Assembly (NCBI RefSeq): GCF_027706725.1
Contig: NZ_JAQFWQ010000079.1
Coordinates: forward strand, 1 to 33,839
Direction of reading: 5' to 3'
From: Nocardiopsis endophytica
GTDB lineage: Bacteria; Actinomycetota; Actinomycetes; Streptosporangiales; Streptosporangiaceae
Length of the DNA stretch: 33,839 nucleotides
The translations under genes were made by a program, and so were the position numbers. This document shows, piece after piece, positions 1-7,514 of the stretch. The notes below the pieces were generated by a model. It had not been told where the DNA came from. It saw nothing but the letters and a program-made list of their open reading frames with translations, and did not search any database. Each line of letters starts with the position of its first letter. The stretch's first letter is position 1.

Positions 1-136
1 CATCGCCGAGGGGGCGGGCAAGGGGTGCGCGGGCGAATTGGGTGGTGATATCGACGCCTGATCCGCCGAAAAGCGTCGATTTCACGACACAGGATGCCCG
101 GGCCCCGCGTCGGCTGCCCGGTATGTCCGGTATGCG
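1..136. repeat. Dispersed intergenic repeat, copy 1 (cut by window edge)
   Basis: This stretch matches 20580-20715 over about 135 bp with scattered changes. The shared landmarks are the opening CATCGCCG, the block GGGTGGTGATATCGAC, the block AGCGTCGATTTCACGAC and the closing GGTATGTCCGGTATG. In the other copy the first bases are the right arm of a 23-bp inverted repeat, so this copy probably begins inside a similar hairpin lying outside the window. Inside it, ATATCGACGC (near 49-58) can pair with GCGTCGATTT (near 74-83). No convincing gene lies in 1-658. Confidence 0.75.
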
Positions 137-212
137 CTGGCGGGTAGGGGGCGGATCCGCACGCTTGGGCCGTCAGCGCCCATCTCAGGGACCATCCGCG
201 CGCCTGCCACCC

Positions 213-543
213 GACAGCGCTGCCGGAACGGCCGTCGACCTCTGTCGTCGCCGCCGGCCACCCTGCACTCCGGCGGCCCTGCGCCCGGGCGGGGCCTGAA
301 GCGGGGTACCTGCTCAGCCGCCCGCGCACCCGGACCGCGAGGGGCCCACCGCCCGGCAGGCAGGGCCGGGGAACCGCCCGGCTCACTCCGTCGCTGCCTG
401 CTCCGGTGACCGCGCACACGCCGGACGGACGGCAGCGCTGCCGAAAGGGCCGCCGACCTCTGTCGTCGCCGCCGTCCTCGCTGCGCTCTGGCGGCCCGCC
501 GCCCGGGCGGGGCCCTGAAGCGGGGTACCAGCTCAGCCGCCCG
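213..543. repeat. Imperfect direct repeat pair of about 112 bp, 213-325 and 431-543
   Basis: Both units start at CAGCGCTGCCG. They share GACCTCTGTCGTCGCCGCCG in the middle and end with TGAAGCGGGGTACC followed by GCTCAGCCGCCCG. The copies are about 218 bp apart and differ by substitutions and small indels. The unit has no open frame resembling a protein. It lies downstream of sepH, so it is probably intergenic repeat DNA. Confidence 0.7.
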
Positions 544-590
544 GCCGGGGTCCTTGAGCGGGGGTCGGCTCTGCCGCCGTCGACATGGTC

Positions 591-619
591 GTGCGGGGCC
601 GCCTTCGGCGGTCCCGCAC
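591..619 (-). terminator. Hairpin downstream of sepH
   Basis: A 13-bp stem (GTGCGGGGCCGCC at 591-603, its partner at 607-619, one G-T pair) closes on a three-base loop. It sits 40 bp past the sepH stop codon. No T-run follows on the minus strand, so this is a GC-rich actinobacterial-type terminator rather than a classical one. Confidence 0.6.
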
Positions 620-658
620 GAATGATCACTCCGACTGCTCTGCCGAAGTCCGCCGCGC

Positions 659-2242
659 CTACTCCGGCTTCTTGGATCCGAACATGATCTCGTCCCACGA
701 CGGGACCGATGCGCGGCGGCCTCGACCCTTCTTCCGGGCGGGTTGGGCGGCTCCGCCCCCGGCCGCCGCGGCCGCCGAGACCGAGTCCCCGGTCCCCGGC
801 GCGTGGCCCTTCTGGTCGTCCTGGTCGGTCGCCCGTGCCGTCACCGGGGTGCGGCCGCGCGGCTCCTGGGGCCGTTCGGCGGGTCTGCGCGTCGCCGGAT
901 CCGGCACCGCGGGCCCCATCGACGGGCGCGGTCGCGCCGTCCGCTCGCGCGGAGGCGCCTCCGCCGCGGGCTCGCTCCGGTGGTCCTGGGCGGAGGCACT
1001 CCGGCGATCCGGGGCGGAAGCGCTCCGGCGGGCCGGGGCGGAGGGGAAGACGTCGTCTTCCGGGCCGCCCCTCGACGCGCGTTCGGCGGGGCGCTCGACC
1101 AGGCGTTCGGCGGTGCGCTCGGCCGGGCGTTCCGCCGGGCGGTCGTCCGTGTGCCCGGCCGCGGGACCTTCCTGTGGAACCGCCCGGTCGGTACCCGGCG
1201 CGCCGGCGTCGGCCGCGGGGAAGTCGGCGCCGGATTCCGGGAACGCCTGCTCGGGCTCCTGGTACGGGCGCTCGCGCCCCGGGCGCGGGGACCTGTCGTC
1301 GGGGAACCCCGAGTCGGCCGGGCGGTCCGCCCCCGGGACCGCGCGTTCGCGGCCGGTCCGGGTGAAGGCCCGCTCGGTCTCGGTCAGTGCGGGCTCGGCC
1401 GGTGCCGTGTGGGCCCGGGCGGCCGGCCGCCCGTCGGGTGCGGCCGGGGCCGCCTCCTCCCGGTCGGCGGCCGGGGGCGCCTCCGCCGGGGGCGGGGCCG
1501 GGTGCTGCGGGGGGTCGGCCGGGGCCTGCGCGGAACGCTGCGGGGCGGGCTCCTCGGCCCCGGGTCTGGCCAGTGGGCCGTCGGGCCGGGCCGCGGGTTC
1601 GGCTCCCCCGTTGCGGCGCGGCACGAACGGGGTGACCGTCGCTCCGCCGTCGCCGGACACGCCGCCCGCGGACGGGTCGGAGAAGCGGGCCGCCTCGTCG
1701 TCGACCGGCACGACCGTGCGCCGCCGGGGCTCGAACACCCAGTGCGCCAGGCGCTCCTGCCCGTTCAGCAGGAAGGCCAGCTTCACGTGCCAGCTTCCGT
1801 CCTCGCGCTTCCAGGCGTCCCAGACCGCCTCGCCGGTCTCCAGCTGGTGCGGCCCCACCCGTTCGGAGACCAGGTCGCCCAGCGCGGGGCCGGGCGCGGT
1901 GTCCCCCGGGCCGCGCACGGAGGCCCGCTGCGCCTGCTGCGCCATGAACTCGCGCTCCTGCAGGACCGGGCTCTCGAACCAGCGGACGCGCTCGATGGGG
2001 ATGCCAGCGAGCTCGGCGATCGCCTCCGCCGTCTCTCCAGAGCGGATCCGGGCCTGGATTTCCTTGGGGCGCAACGGATTCTCCACTTCGATCTCGTACT
2101 GGCCGAGCCGGGAGAACTGGCCGCGGACGGCGGCGCGGAGACGGTCGTCGACGGGCAGCGTGAAACGGGTACCGCGGCCGGCGCTCGCCAGCACCAGGTA
2201 GGTGCCGTCCTCGCTCACGGCCACGAGGCGAAGCTCCTGCAT
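659..2242 (-). CDS. sepH: Septation protein SepH (DUF3071 family)
   Basis: The 527-residue protein starts MQELRLVAVSEDGTYL and ends RRASVPSWDEIMFGSKKPE, the two conserved ends of SepH. SepH is a DNA- and FtsZ-interacting regulator of septation known from Streptomyces. Residues 1 to about 175 are the DUF3071 domain, with a helix-turn-helix-like stretch near 57-105. Residues 185 to about 500 are a low-complexity linker rich in Pro, Ala, Glu and Arg, with repeats such as RPAER. That linker makes the protein clearly longer than the roughly 340-residue Streptomyces form as I recall it. The ATG at 2242 is chosen because GGAGGG lies 4-9 bases upstream and the family N-terminus begins there. The same frame stays open far upstream, but that part is not SepH-like. 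The divergent neighbour starts at 2738. Confidence 0.95.
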   Translation of the reverse strand: MQELRLVAVSEDGTYLVLASAGRGTRFTLPVDDRLRAAVRGQFSRLGQYEIEVENPLRPKEIQARIRSGETAEAIAELAGIPIERVRWFESPVLQEREFMAQQAQRASVRGPGDTAPGPALGDLVSERVGPHQLETGEAVWDAWKREDGSWHVKLAFLLNGQERLAHWVFEPRRRTVVPVDDEAARFSDPSAGGVSGDGGATVTPFVPRRNGGAEPAARPDGPLARPGAEEPAPQRSAQAPADPPQHPAPPPAEAPPAADREEAAPAAPDGRPAARAHTAPAEPALTETERAFTRTGRERAVPGADRPADSGFPDDRSPRPGRERPYQEPEQAFPESGADFPAADAGAPGTDRAVPQEGPAAGHTDDRPAERPAERTAERLVERPAERASRGGPEDDVFPSAPARRSASAPDRRSASAQDHRSEPAAEAPPRERTARPRPSMGPAVPDPATRRPAERPQEPRGRTPVTARATDQDDQKGHAPGTGDSVSAAAAAGGGAAQPARKKGRGRRASVPSWDEIMFGSKKPE

Positions 2243-2737
2243 CGCCCTCCCTTTCGCGCTTCCCGTCGAGGGTGGGTCCTCGGCCATCCCCCGCGTTCCC
2301 AGTCTGTTCGGCATCCGGGTGTTCGGCCAGTACCCCGCCCGGCATGTCCGAACCGTGGGCCTCCGTGCGCCGGCCACCGGTGCCCGGGCGTGCCCAGAGC
2401 CAATCTTGGCATGTGGGAGGGGGCGTGCGGCGGGCGCGCTCCGGTCGTCGGTCGGCGTCCTCCTGCGGGTGATGCTAACCCGCGCGGCCCCTGGGGACCA
2501 TGCGCCCGGCGCCGGGCCCCGGCCGGGGCGGGTGAAGCGGACGCCAAATCGACACGCGCACCGTGACCGCGGGGTGATGTATTCAATGCCGCGCCTTAAC
2601 AAGAGCTTAGACCGGATTCGCGTAGGTTGTCCGGATATGGGCCGGGAATCGGGCGCCGCAGGGGGCGGCGCCGACCGGCCCGGACCCAGCGATCCGACGG
2701 GGGAGCGCCGCCGTGCGCGGCGTACAGAGGGGGGAGG
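2243..2737. promoter_or_regulatory. Divergent intergenic region between sepH and the membrane-protein gene
   Basis: These 495 bp hold no credible gene. The segment 2575-2630 is unusually AT-rich for this genome and contains TAGGTT at 2623-2628, a fair -10 box for the rightward gene. That would give a leader of about 100 nt. The leader can fold: GGCGCCGC pairs with GCGGCGCC near 2652-2672. No clear -35 box is visible for either direction. Confidence 0.4.
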
Positions 2738-3901
2738 ATGGCCGAGCCCGATGAGGGCGCGCGCCCTGGCGCGCGTACACGTGCCGCCGCCGACGGGGGC
2801 GGCGACAACGACACGACCGAGTCCAAGGACGGTAAGGACGGCGCCGACGGGGGCCGCCGCATCAACCTGAGCATGCCGCAGGTGGTCGCGGGCGGTGTGG
2901 CCACACTGACGGCCGCCACCGCCGCGTCGTTCCTCGGCGTCTACGGCACGATCTTCGGTGCCGCCGTGATGAGTGTGCTCAGCACCGCGGGCACCGCCGT
3001 CGCCCAGCACTGGCTGGAGCGCAGCCAGGACAAGGCCAAGGAGGCGGCGGCGCGCGCCGGGATGACCCTGCACGGCGCACGCGTGCAGGGCGCGGCCCGC
3101 GCGGCGGCCGGGGGGAGCGGAGGCGCCGCCCGGACGCCCACGGCCGGATCCGGCCACCGTCCGGAGGGCGACGGTTCCGGCGACTCGCCCGATGCGCCCA
3201 CTCAGGCGTTCGGCGCCGTCGGAGACCCCGAGGCCACACGCGCCATGCCGACCCTTTCCGGCGGTGCGGCCGGACTCGGCGCCGACGGCACCGACCCGCT
3301 GGACGGGGACGACAAGAGCGAGGACGCCGAGGACCGGCGCGGCTGGTGGCAGCGCTACAGGATGCTGATCATCCCCGCCGCCGTCGTGTTCGTCGGGGTC
3401 ATGCTGGTGATCCTGGTCTTCGAGCTGCTGACCGGCCGGAGCCTGACCGACACCGTGCACGGCAGGACCGACCACTCGTCGCCGACCCTCCTCGGCGGGG
3501 CCTCCCAGGCCCAGGAGGTGGGCGACGGGCAGGTGCAGCCGACGCCCGGTACCGACGACGGCGGGCGGCAGGACACCGGCGGGACCGACGGGACCGAGGG
3601 CGTCCAGCCCACCCCCGACACCGGGACCGGCGGCACGGACGGATCCGGCGGGTCCGACGGCCAGACCGGCGGTGACGGCACCGACGGCGGGAGCGACGGC
3701 ACCGGCGGGGACACCGGCACCGGCGGGGACACCGGTGGCGAAACCGGAGGCGACACCGAGGACGGATCGGGCACCGGTGGCGACACCGGCTCGGGACAGG
3801 ACGGCTCGGTCGGCGGATCCGAAGGCTCGGGCCAGAGCGGCACCGGCAGCCAGCAGCAGGCCCCGCAGCGGTCGGTGCCCGAGAGCGGCGCCACGCCCTG
3901 A
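2738..3901 (+). CDS. Membrane protein of unknown function with Gly/Thr/Asp-rich tail
   Basis: I do not recognise the family beyond a general likeness to uncharacterised actinomycete membrane proteins. The 387 residues fall into five parts. First is a charged N-terminus (1-41). Next is a small-residue hydrophobic segment (about 46-90, VVAGGVATLTAATAASFLGVYGTIFGAA), followed by a charged Ala-rich helix (about 92-108). A clear transmembrane helix lies near 209-233 (MLIIPAAVVFVGVMLVILVF). The tail from about 245 to 387 is built almost only of Gly, Thr, Asp, Ser and Gln, with repeats such as GGDTGTGGDTGG. If the N-terminus is cytoplasmic, the tail would lie outside the membrane. The ATG at 2738 is preceded directly by GAGGGGGGGAGG. 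The gene is divergent from sepH and convergent with the oxidase at 4783. Confidence 0.8.
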   Translation: MAEPDEGARPGARTRAAADGGGDNDTTESKDGKDGADGGRRINLSMPQVVAGGVATLTAATAASFLGVYGTIFGAAVMSVLSTAGTAVAQHWLERSQDKAKEAAARAGMTLHGARVQGAARAAAGGSGGAARTPTAGSGHRPEGDGSGDSPDAPTQAFGAVGDPEATRAMPTLSGGAAGLGADGTDPLDGDDKSEDAEDRRGWWQRYRMLIIPAAVVFVGVMLVILVFELLTGRSLTDTVHGRTDHSSPTLLGGASQAQEVGDGQVQPTPGTDDGGRQDTGGTDGTEGVQPTPDTGTGGTDGSGGSDGQTGGDGTDGGSDGTGGDTGTGGDTGGETGGDTEDGSGTGGDTGSGQDGSVGGSEGSGQSGTGSQQQAPQRSVPESGATP

Positions 3902-4007
3902 GGTGCCGCCGACGAGGCGTACCGAAGGCGATTCCCTCCGGTCCGTGTCGGCCGTACCTGCGGCACACGGACTCCCCGTCGCCGACCAGGAGCCGCTGAC
4001 CAGAAGC

Positions 4008-4056
4008 CGCGGGAGGCCCCGTCCGGACCGAAGGGTTCCGGACGGGGCCTCCCGCG
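4008..4056 (+). terminator. Perfect 20-bp stem terminator hairpin
   Basis: CGCGGGAGGCCCCGTCCGGA at 4008-4027 pairs without mismatch with 4037-4056 across a 9-base loop. It lies about 107 bp after the stop of the membrane-protein gene. There is no T-run, but the stem is long enough to act as a terminator and could work in both directions between the convergent genes. Confidence 0.75.
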
Positions 4057-4139
4057 TGCCGGCGCATGCCGAGGCCTCCCGCGCACCGGCCTCCATGGAC
4101 CTGTGGGCGCCTCGACACCGACCGGTCGGCCCAGGTGGA

Positions 4140-4702
4140 CGGATGCGGTCGTGGCCGGGCCGGTGGTGCGGGTGCTCGGGGCGCTCCGCCGGGCCGGCGG
4201 CATCTGCGTCAGGTCGGATCGTTGGACGCTCGAGCACCGCCCTTCAGGGGGCGACGTCCGCGGATCCGGGCTGCCCGCTGTCCAGCGGGCAGTCGGTCAG
4301 GGACCCGTGGCAGGAACAGGCCCGTACGGATGCGGTCGTGGCCGGGACGGTGGGGCGGGGGCTCGGGGCCGTTCCGTCGGAGCGGCGGTATCCCCGTCAG
4401 GTCGGATCGTTGGACGCTCGAGCACCGCCCTTCAGGGGGCGATGTCCGCGGAGCCGGGCCGCCTGCTGCCCAGCGGGCAGCCGGTCAAGGGCCCGTGGCA
4501 GGAACAGGCCCGTACGGATGCGGTCGTGGCCGGGACGGTGGGGCGGGCGCTCGGGGTCGCTCCGCCGGAACGGCGGCATCCGCGTCAGGTCGGATCGTCG
4601 GACGCTCGAGCACCGCCCTTCAGGGGGCGATGTCCGCAGAGCCGGGCTGCCCGCTGCCCAGCGGGCAGCCGGTCAAGGGCCCGTGGCAGAAACAGGCCCG
4701 TC
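4140..4702. repeat. Three-copy tandem repeat of about 188 bp
   Basis: Units begin at 4140, 4327 and 4515, each with CGGATGCGGTCGTGGCCGGG, giving periods of 187 and 188 bp. Each contains GTCAGGTCGGATCGTTGGAC (one base differs in copy 3), then GCTCGAGCACCGCCCTTCAG, and ends with CCCGTGGCAG followed by AACAGGCCCGT. Each also carries an inverted repeat around CAGCGGGCAG. It is perfect for 10 bp in copy 1 and 12 bp in copy 3, with a 2-base spacer, and damaged in copy 2. The array fills most of the 880-bp gap between two convergent genes. I see no coding signal in it. Confidence 0.9.
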
Positions 4703-4782
4703 CGGTGTCGTGACCGGCGGGCCGACTCCACCGCACGGACGACACCCCGCTCCAGCGGACACCTCCTAAGGGGCTGACCCCC

Positions 4783-6084
4783 TCAGGGGCCGAACACGCG
4801 CTCCGTGTAAGCGTTGGCGAACCGGCGCTCGGGGTCCATCCGCTCGCGGACCTCCATCGCGTCGCCGAACCTCGGGTACACCCGCTCCAGGTACGCCCGG
4901 TCCTTCGTGTGCACCTTCCCCCAGTGCGGCCGCCCCTCCACCGCCGTGAACACCGCCTCGGCGTCGGCGAAGTAGCGCTGGTACGGCGCCCCCTTGTACA
5001 CGTGCACCGCCACGTACGCGGTCTCCCTCCCGTACGCCGTCGACAGCCACACGTCGTCGGCGGGCGCGAAGCGCACCTCCACGGGGAAGCTGATCCGGTG
5101 GCCGCCCCGGTCCACCAGCGACCGCAGCTCCCGCAGCACCCCCGGCAGCTCCTCCGCCGGGACGGCGTACTCCATCTCCACGAACTTCACCCGCCGCGGC
5201 GACGCGAACACCTTGTACGAGGCGTCCGTGTACTCCCGCGCCGACAGGGCCCGCGCGCTCACCTGGTTGATGGCCGGGATCGCCGACGGCAGCGCCCGGC
5301 ACGCCCGGTTGACCCGCTCGAACAGCGTGTTGGACAGGAACTCGTCGTCCAACCACGCCTTGAACGGCGCCAGCGGCCGCGCCGGACCCGCCACCGGGTT
5401 GTTGCGCTTGGTGTTGGCCATCCCCGTGTGCGGGAACCAGAAGAACTCGAAGTGCTCGTTTCCGGCCTGCAGCTCCGGCAGCCGCTCCAGCACCTCGTCC
5501 ACGCGCATCGGCTCCTCGCGCGCGTGCAGCAGGAACGACGGGCGCACCGCCATGGTCATCGCGGTGACGACGCCGAACGCCCCCAGCCCGACCCGCGCCG
5601 CGCCGAACAGGTCCGGGTCGTCGTCCGCCGAGCAGCGCACGGCCTCGCCGTCGGCGCGCACCAGCTCCATGCCGACCACCTGCGAGGCCAGCCCGCCGGT
5701 GCTGCGCCCGGTGCCGTGCGTCCCGGTCTGGATCGCCCCGGCCAGGGTCTGCACCGCGATGTCGCCCATGTTGGCCAGCGCCGCCCCGCGCTCCGCCAGA
5801 GCGGTGTTCAGGTCGCTGAGCACCATGCCCGCCTCCGCCTCGGCGGTGCCCGCCTCCAGGTCGACCGAGCGCAGCCGGTTCAGCGCGGTGGGGGAGAGCA
5901 TCACTCCGTCGGTGACGGCGGCGTCGGTGAAGGAGTGCCCGGCGCCGACCATCCGCACCGGCAGGCCCCGCCCGGCGGCCGAGCGCACGGCACCGGCGAC
6001 GTCGGCGGCCCCGTTGGGGGTGGCCGTGGTGGCCGGGAGGGCCTCGTGCGTGCCGGACCATGTGCGCCACATCACGTTCGTCAT
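4783..6084 (-). CDS. FAD-linked aldonolactone oxidase (D-arabinono-1,4-lactone / L-gulonolactone oxidase type)
   Basis: The 433-residue protein has the layout of the vanillyl-alcohol-oxidase/ALO family. An N-terminal FAD-binding domain carries VRMVGAGHSFTD (His50, the usual covalent flavin ligand in this family) and TGTHGTG at 120-126. The C-terminal ALO domain ends RFANAYTERVFGP. Such enzymes oxidise aldono-1,4-lactones or related sugar lactones or alditols. The exact substrate cannot be read from sequence, and the alditol oxidase branch is an alternative. No signal peptide or membrane segment is visible, so it is likely cytoplasmic. The ATG at 6084 has GGAG a few bases upstream. It is divergent from the ferrochelatase gene, 83 bp away, so the two probably share a promoter region. 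Confidence 0.88.
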   Translation of the reverse strand: MTNVMWRTWSGTHEALPATTATPNGAADVAGAVRSAAGRGLPVRMVGAGHSFTDAAVTDGVMLSPTALNRLRSVDLEAGTAEAEAGMVLSDLNTALAERGAALANMGDIAVQTLAGAIQTGTHGTGRSTGGLASQVVGMELVRADGEAVRCSADDDPDLFGAARVGLGAFGVVTAMTMAVRPSFLLHAREEPMRVDEVLERLPELQAGNEHFEFFWFPHTGMANTKRNNPVAGPARPLAPFKAWLDDEFLSNTLFERVNRACRALPSAIPAINQVSARALSAREYTDASYKVFASPRRVKFVEMEYAVPAEELPGVLRELRSLVDRGGHRISFPVEVRFAPADDVWLSTAYGRETAYVAVHVYKGAPYQRYFADAEAVFTAVEGRPHWGKVHTKDRAYLERVYPRFGDAMEVRERMDPERRFANAYTERVFGP

Positions 6085-6167
6085 GCTCCGGGAGGCTACC
6101 GGCGGGGGTGACGCCCGTTACGCGGGGGGTGGCCGAAACCCCGCCGAAGTGCTGGTTTCATGGAGTC

Positions 6168-7202
6168 ATGAGGCCCTACGACGCGTTCCTTCTCGTCTCC
6201 TTCGGAGGTCCCGAGGCCGAGGACGAGGTGATCCCGTTCCTGGAGAACGTCACCCGCGGCCGCGGCATCCCCCGGGAGCGGCTCGCCGAGGTCGGTGAGC
6301 ACTACTTCCTCTTCAACGGGGTCAGCCCGATCAACCAGCAGTGCCGCGACCTGATCGCCGAGATCCGCGCCGACTTCTCCGCGAACGGTGTGGACCTGCC
6401 GGTCTACTGGGGCAACCGCTTCTGGGCGCCGATGCTCACCGACACCGTCCGGCGGATGGCCCAGGACGGTGTGCGCCGGGTCGTGGCCATGGCCACCTCG
6501 GCCTACAGCAACTACTCCAGCCACCGCGCCTACCTGAACGACATCGCCGCCGCGCGCGAGGCCGTCGGGCCGGACGCCCCCGAGATCGAGCTGATCCGCC
6601 CCTTCTTCGACCACCCCGGGTTCGTCGAGCCGCTGGCCGAGCACACCCGCCAGGCGCTGGACCGGCTGCCCGCCGGCAAGCGCGCCGGGGCCCACCTCCT
6701 GTTCTCCGCGCACTCCATCCCCACCGCCATGGCCGACGCCAGCGGCGGCCCCGGCCAGGGGTACGGCTCGGGCGGCGCCTACGTCGCCCAGCTGGAGGAG
6801 GTGGCCCGGCTGGTGGCCGAGCGGGTCGGCGGCGAACACCCCTACGAGGTCGTCTACCAGAGCCGCAGCGGCCCGCCGAGCCAGCCGTGGCTGGAGCCGG
6901 ACGTCAACGACCGCCTGGAGGAGCTCTCCAAGGAGGGCGCCGAGGCCGTCGTGGTGGTGCCGCACGGGTTCGTGTCCGACCACATGGAGGTCAAGTTCGA
7001 CCTCGACCACGAGGCGCGCGAGACCGCCGGAAAGCTCGGCATCGCCTTCGAGCGCGCGCTCAGCCCGGGCACCCACCCGCGCTTCGTGCGGATGGTGCGC
7101 GAGCTGGTGCAGGAGCGCGCCGAGGGCACGGAGCCGGTGGGCCTGAGCGACCTCCCCGGCTGCCCCGAGGGCGTCGACGACTGCTGCCTGCAGAAGCGCT
7201 GA
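6168..7202 (+). CDS. hemH: Ferrochelatase (actinobacterial coproporphyrin type)
   Basis: The 344-residue protein inserts iron into a porphyrin in haem synthesis. In actinobacteria the substrate is coproporphyrin III, so the enzyme is also called CpfC. It starts YDAFLLVSFGGPE and has the catalytic His182 in FSAHSIPT and the metal-site Glu274 in DHMEVKFD. Its C-terminus carries Cys332, Cys339 and Cys340, consistent with a [2Fe-2S] cluster. The internal segment TSAYSNYSSHRAY has His119 where, as I recall, most actinobacterial members carry the fourth cluster cysteine. The ATG at 6168 is chosen by homology, since the family begins exactly there. An upstream in-frame start at 6060 would overlap the divergent oxidase. 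The ribosome site (GGAG at 6162-6165) is very close to the start. Confidence 0.95.
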   Translation: MRPYDAFLLVSFGGPEAEDEVIPFLENVTRGRGIPRERLAEVGEHYFLFNGVSPINQQCRDLIAEIRADFSANGVDLPVYWGNRFWAPMLTDTVRRMAQDGVRRVVAMATSAYSNYSSHRAYLNDIAAAREAVGPDAPEIELIRPFFDHPGFVEPLAEHTRQALDRLPAGKRAGAHLLFSAHSIPTAMADASGGPGQGYGSGGAYVAQLEEVARLVAERVGGEHPYEVVYQSRSGPPSQPWLEPDVNDRLEELSKEGAEAVVVVPHGFVSDHMEVKFDLDHEARETAGKLGIAFERALSPGTHPRFVRMVRELVQERAEGTEPVGLSDLPGCPEGVDDCCLQKR

Positions 7203-7472
7203 GCGCGCCGACGCGCCACGGTGCCGGGCCCGCCCCGGCGCCGGACCCGGGACACGTCCGAGGACTGCGGGCACTGCGGGGGACACGGCCGGCCCTCGCC
7301 CTGTGTCCGGGACCGTGACCGGCGTCCACCGGCACGGGGCCGCGCCGGCCGGGGGCGCTGCGGGCGCCGCGCCCCCCGCCCCGGCACCGGCCGCGTTCCC
7401 GGGCGCCCTGCGGCCGCGGACGCCCGAAAGCGGCGCGGAACCCCGGCCTCGTCGGCGATTCCGCATACCGGA

Positions 7473-7478
7473 TAGGGT
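7473..7478 (+). promoter_or_regulatory. Candidate -10 box for the S9 peptidase gene, in gap 7203-7514
   Basis: TAGGGT lies 36 bp before the peptidase ATG in a locally AT-richer patch. No good -35 is visible. The rest of the 312-bp gap is GC-rich. Just after the hemH stop it holds a GGTGCCGG...CCGGCGCC hairpin (about 7220-7243) that could terminate hemH transcription. Confidence 0.4.
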
Positions 7479-7514
7479 CGTGGCGTCCGACCCCGGCGTT
7501 GAGGGAGGAAGCGC

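Noticed and set aside
2243-4237. Upstream continuation of the sepH reading frame to 4237, giving a protein of about 1190 residues
   Set aside because: The frame stays open only because stop codons are rare at this GC content. The SepH N-terminus and ribosome site fix the start at 2242, and the opposite strand holds a better gene.
4140-4702. CRISPR array, because of regular repeats
   Set aside because: Units are about 188 bp with no short repeat/spacer alternation, and no cas genes are nearby.
4140-4780. Overlapping plus-strand frames of 200-365 codons across the tandem repeats
   Set aside because: They only reflect the same repeat read in three frames, are rich in Arg/Gly/Pro, and have no start signals.
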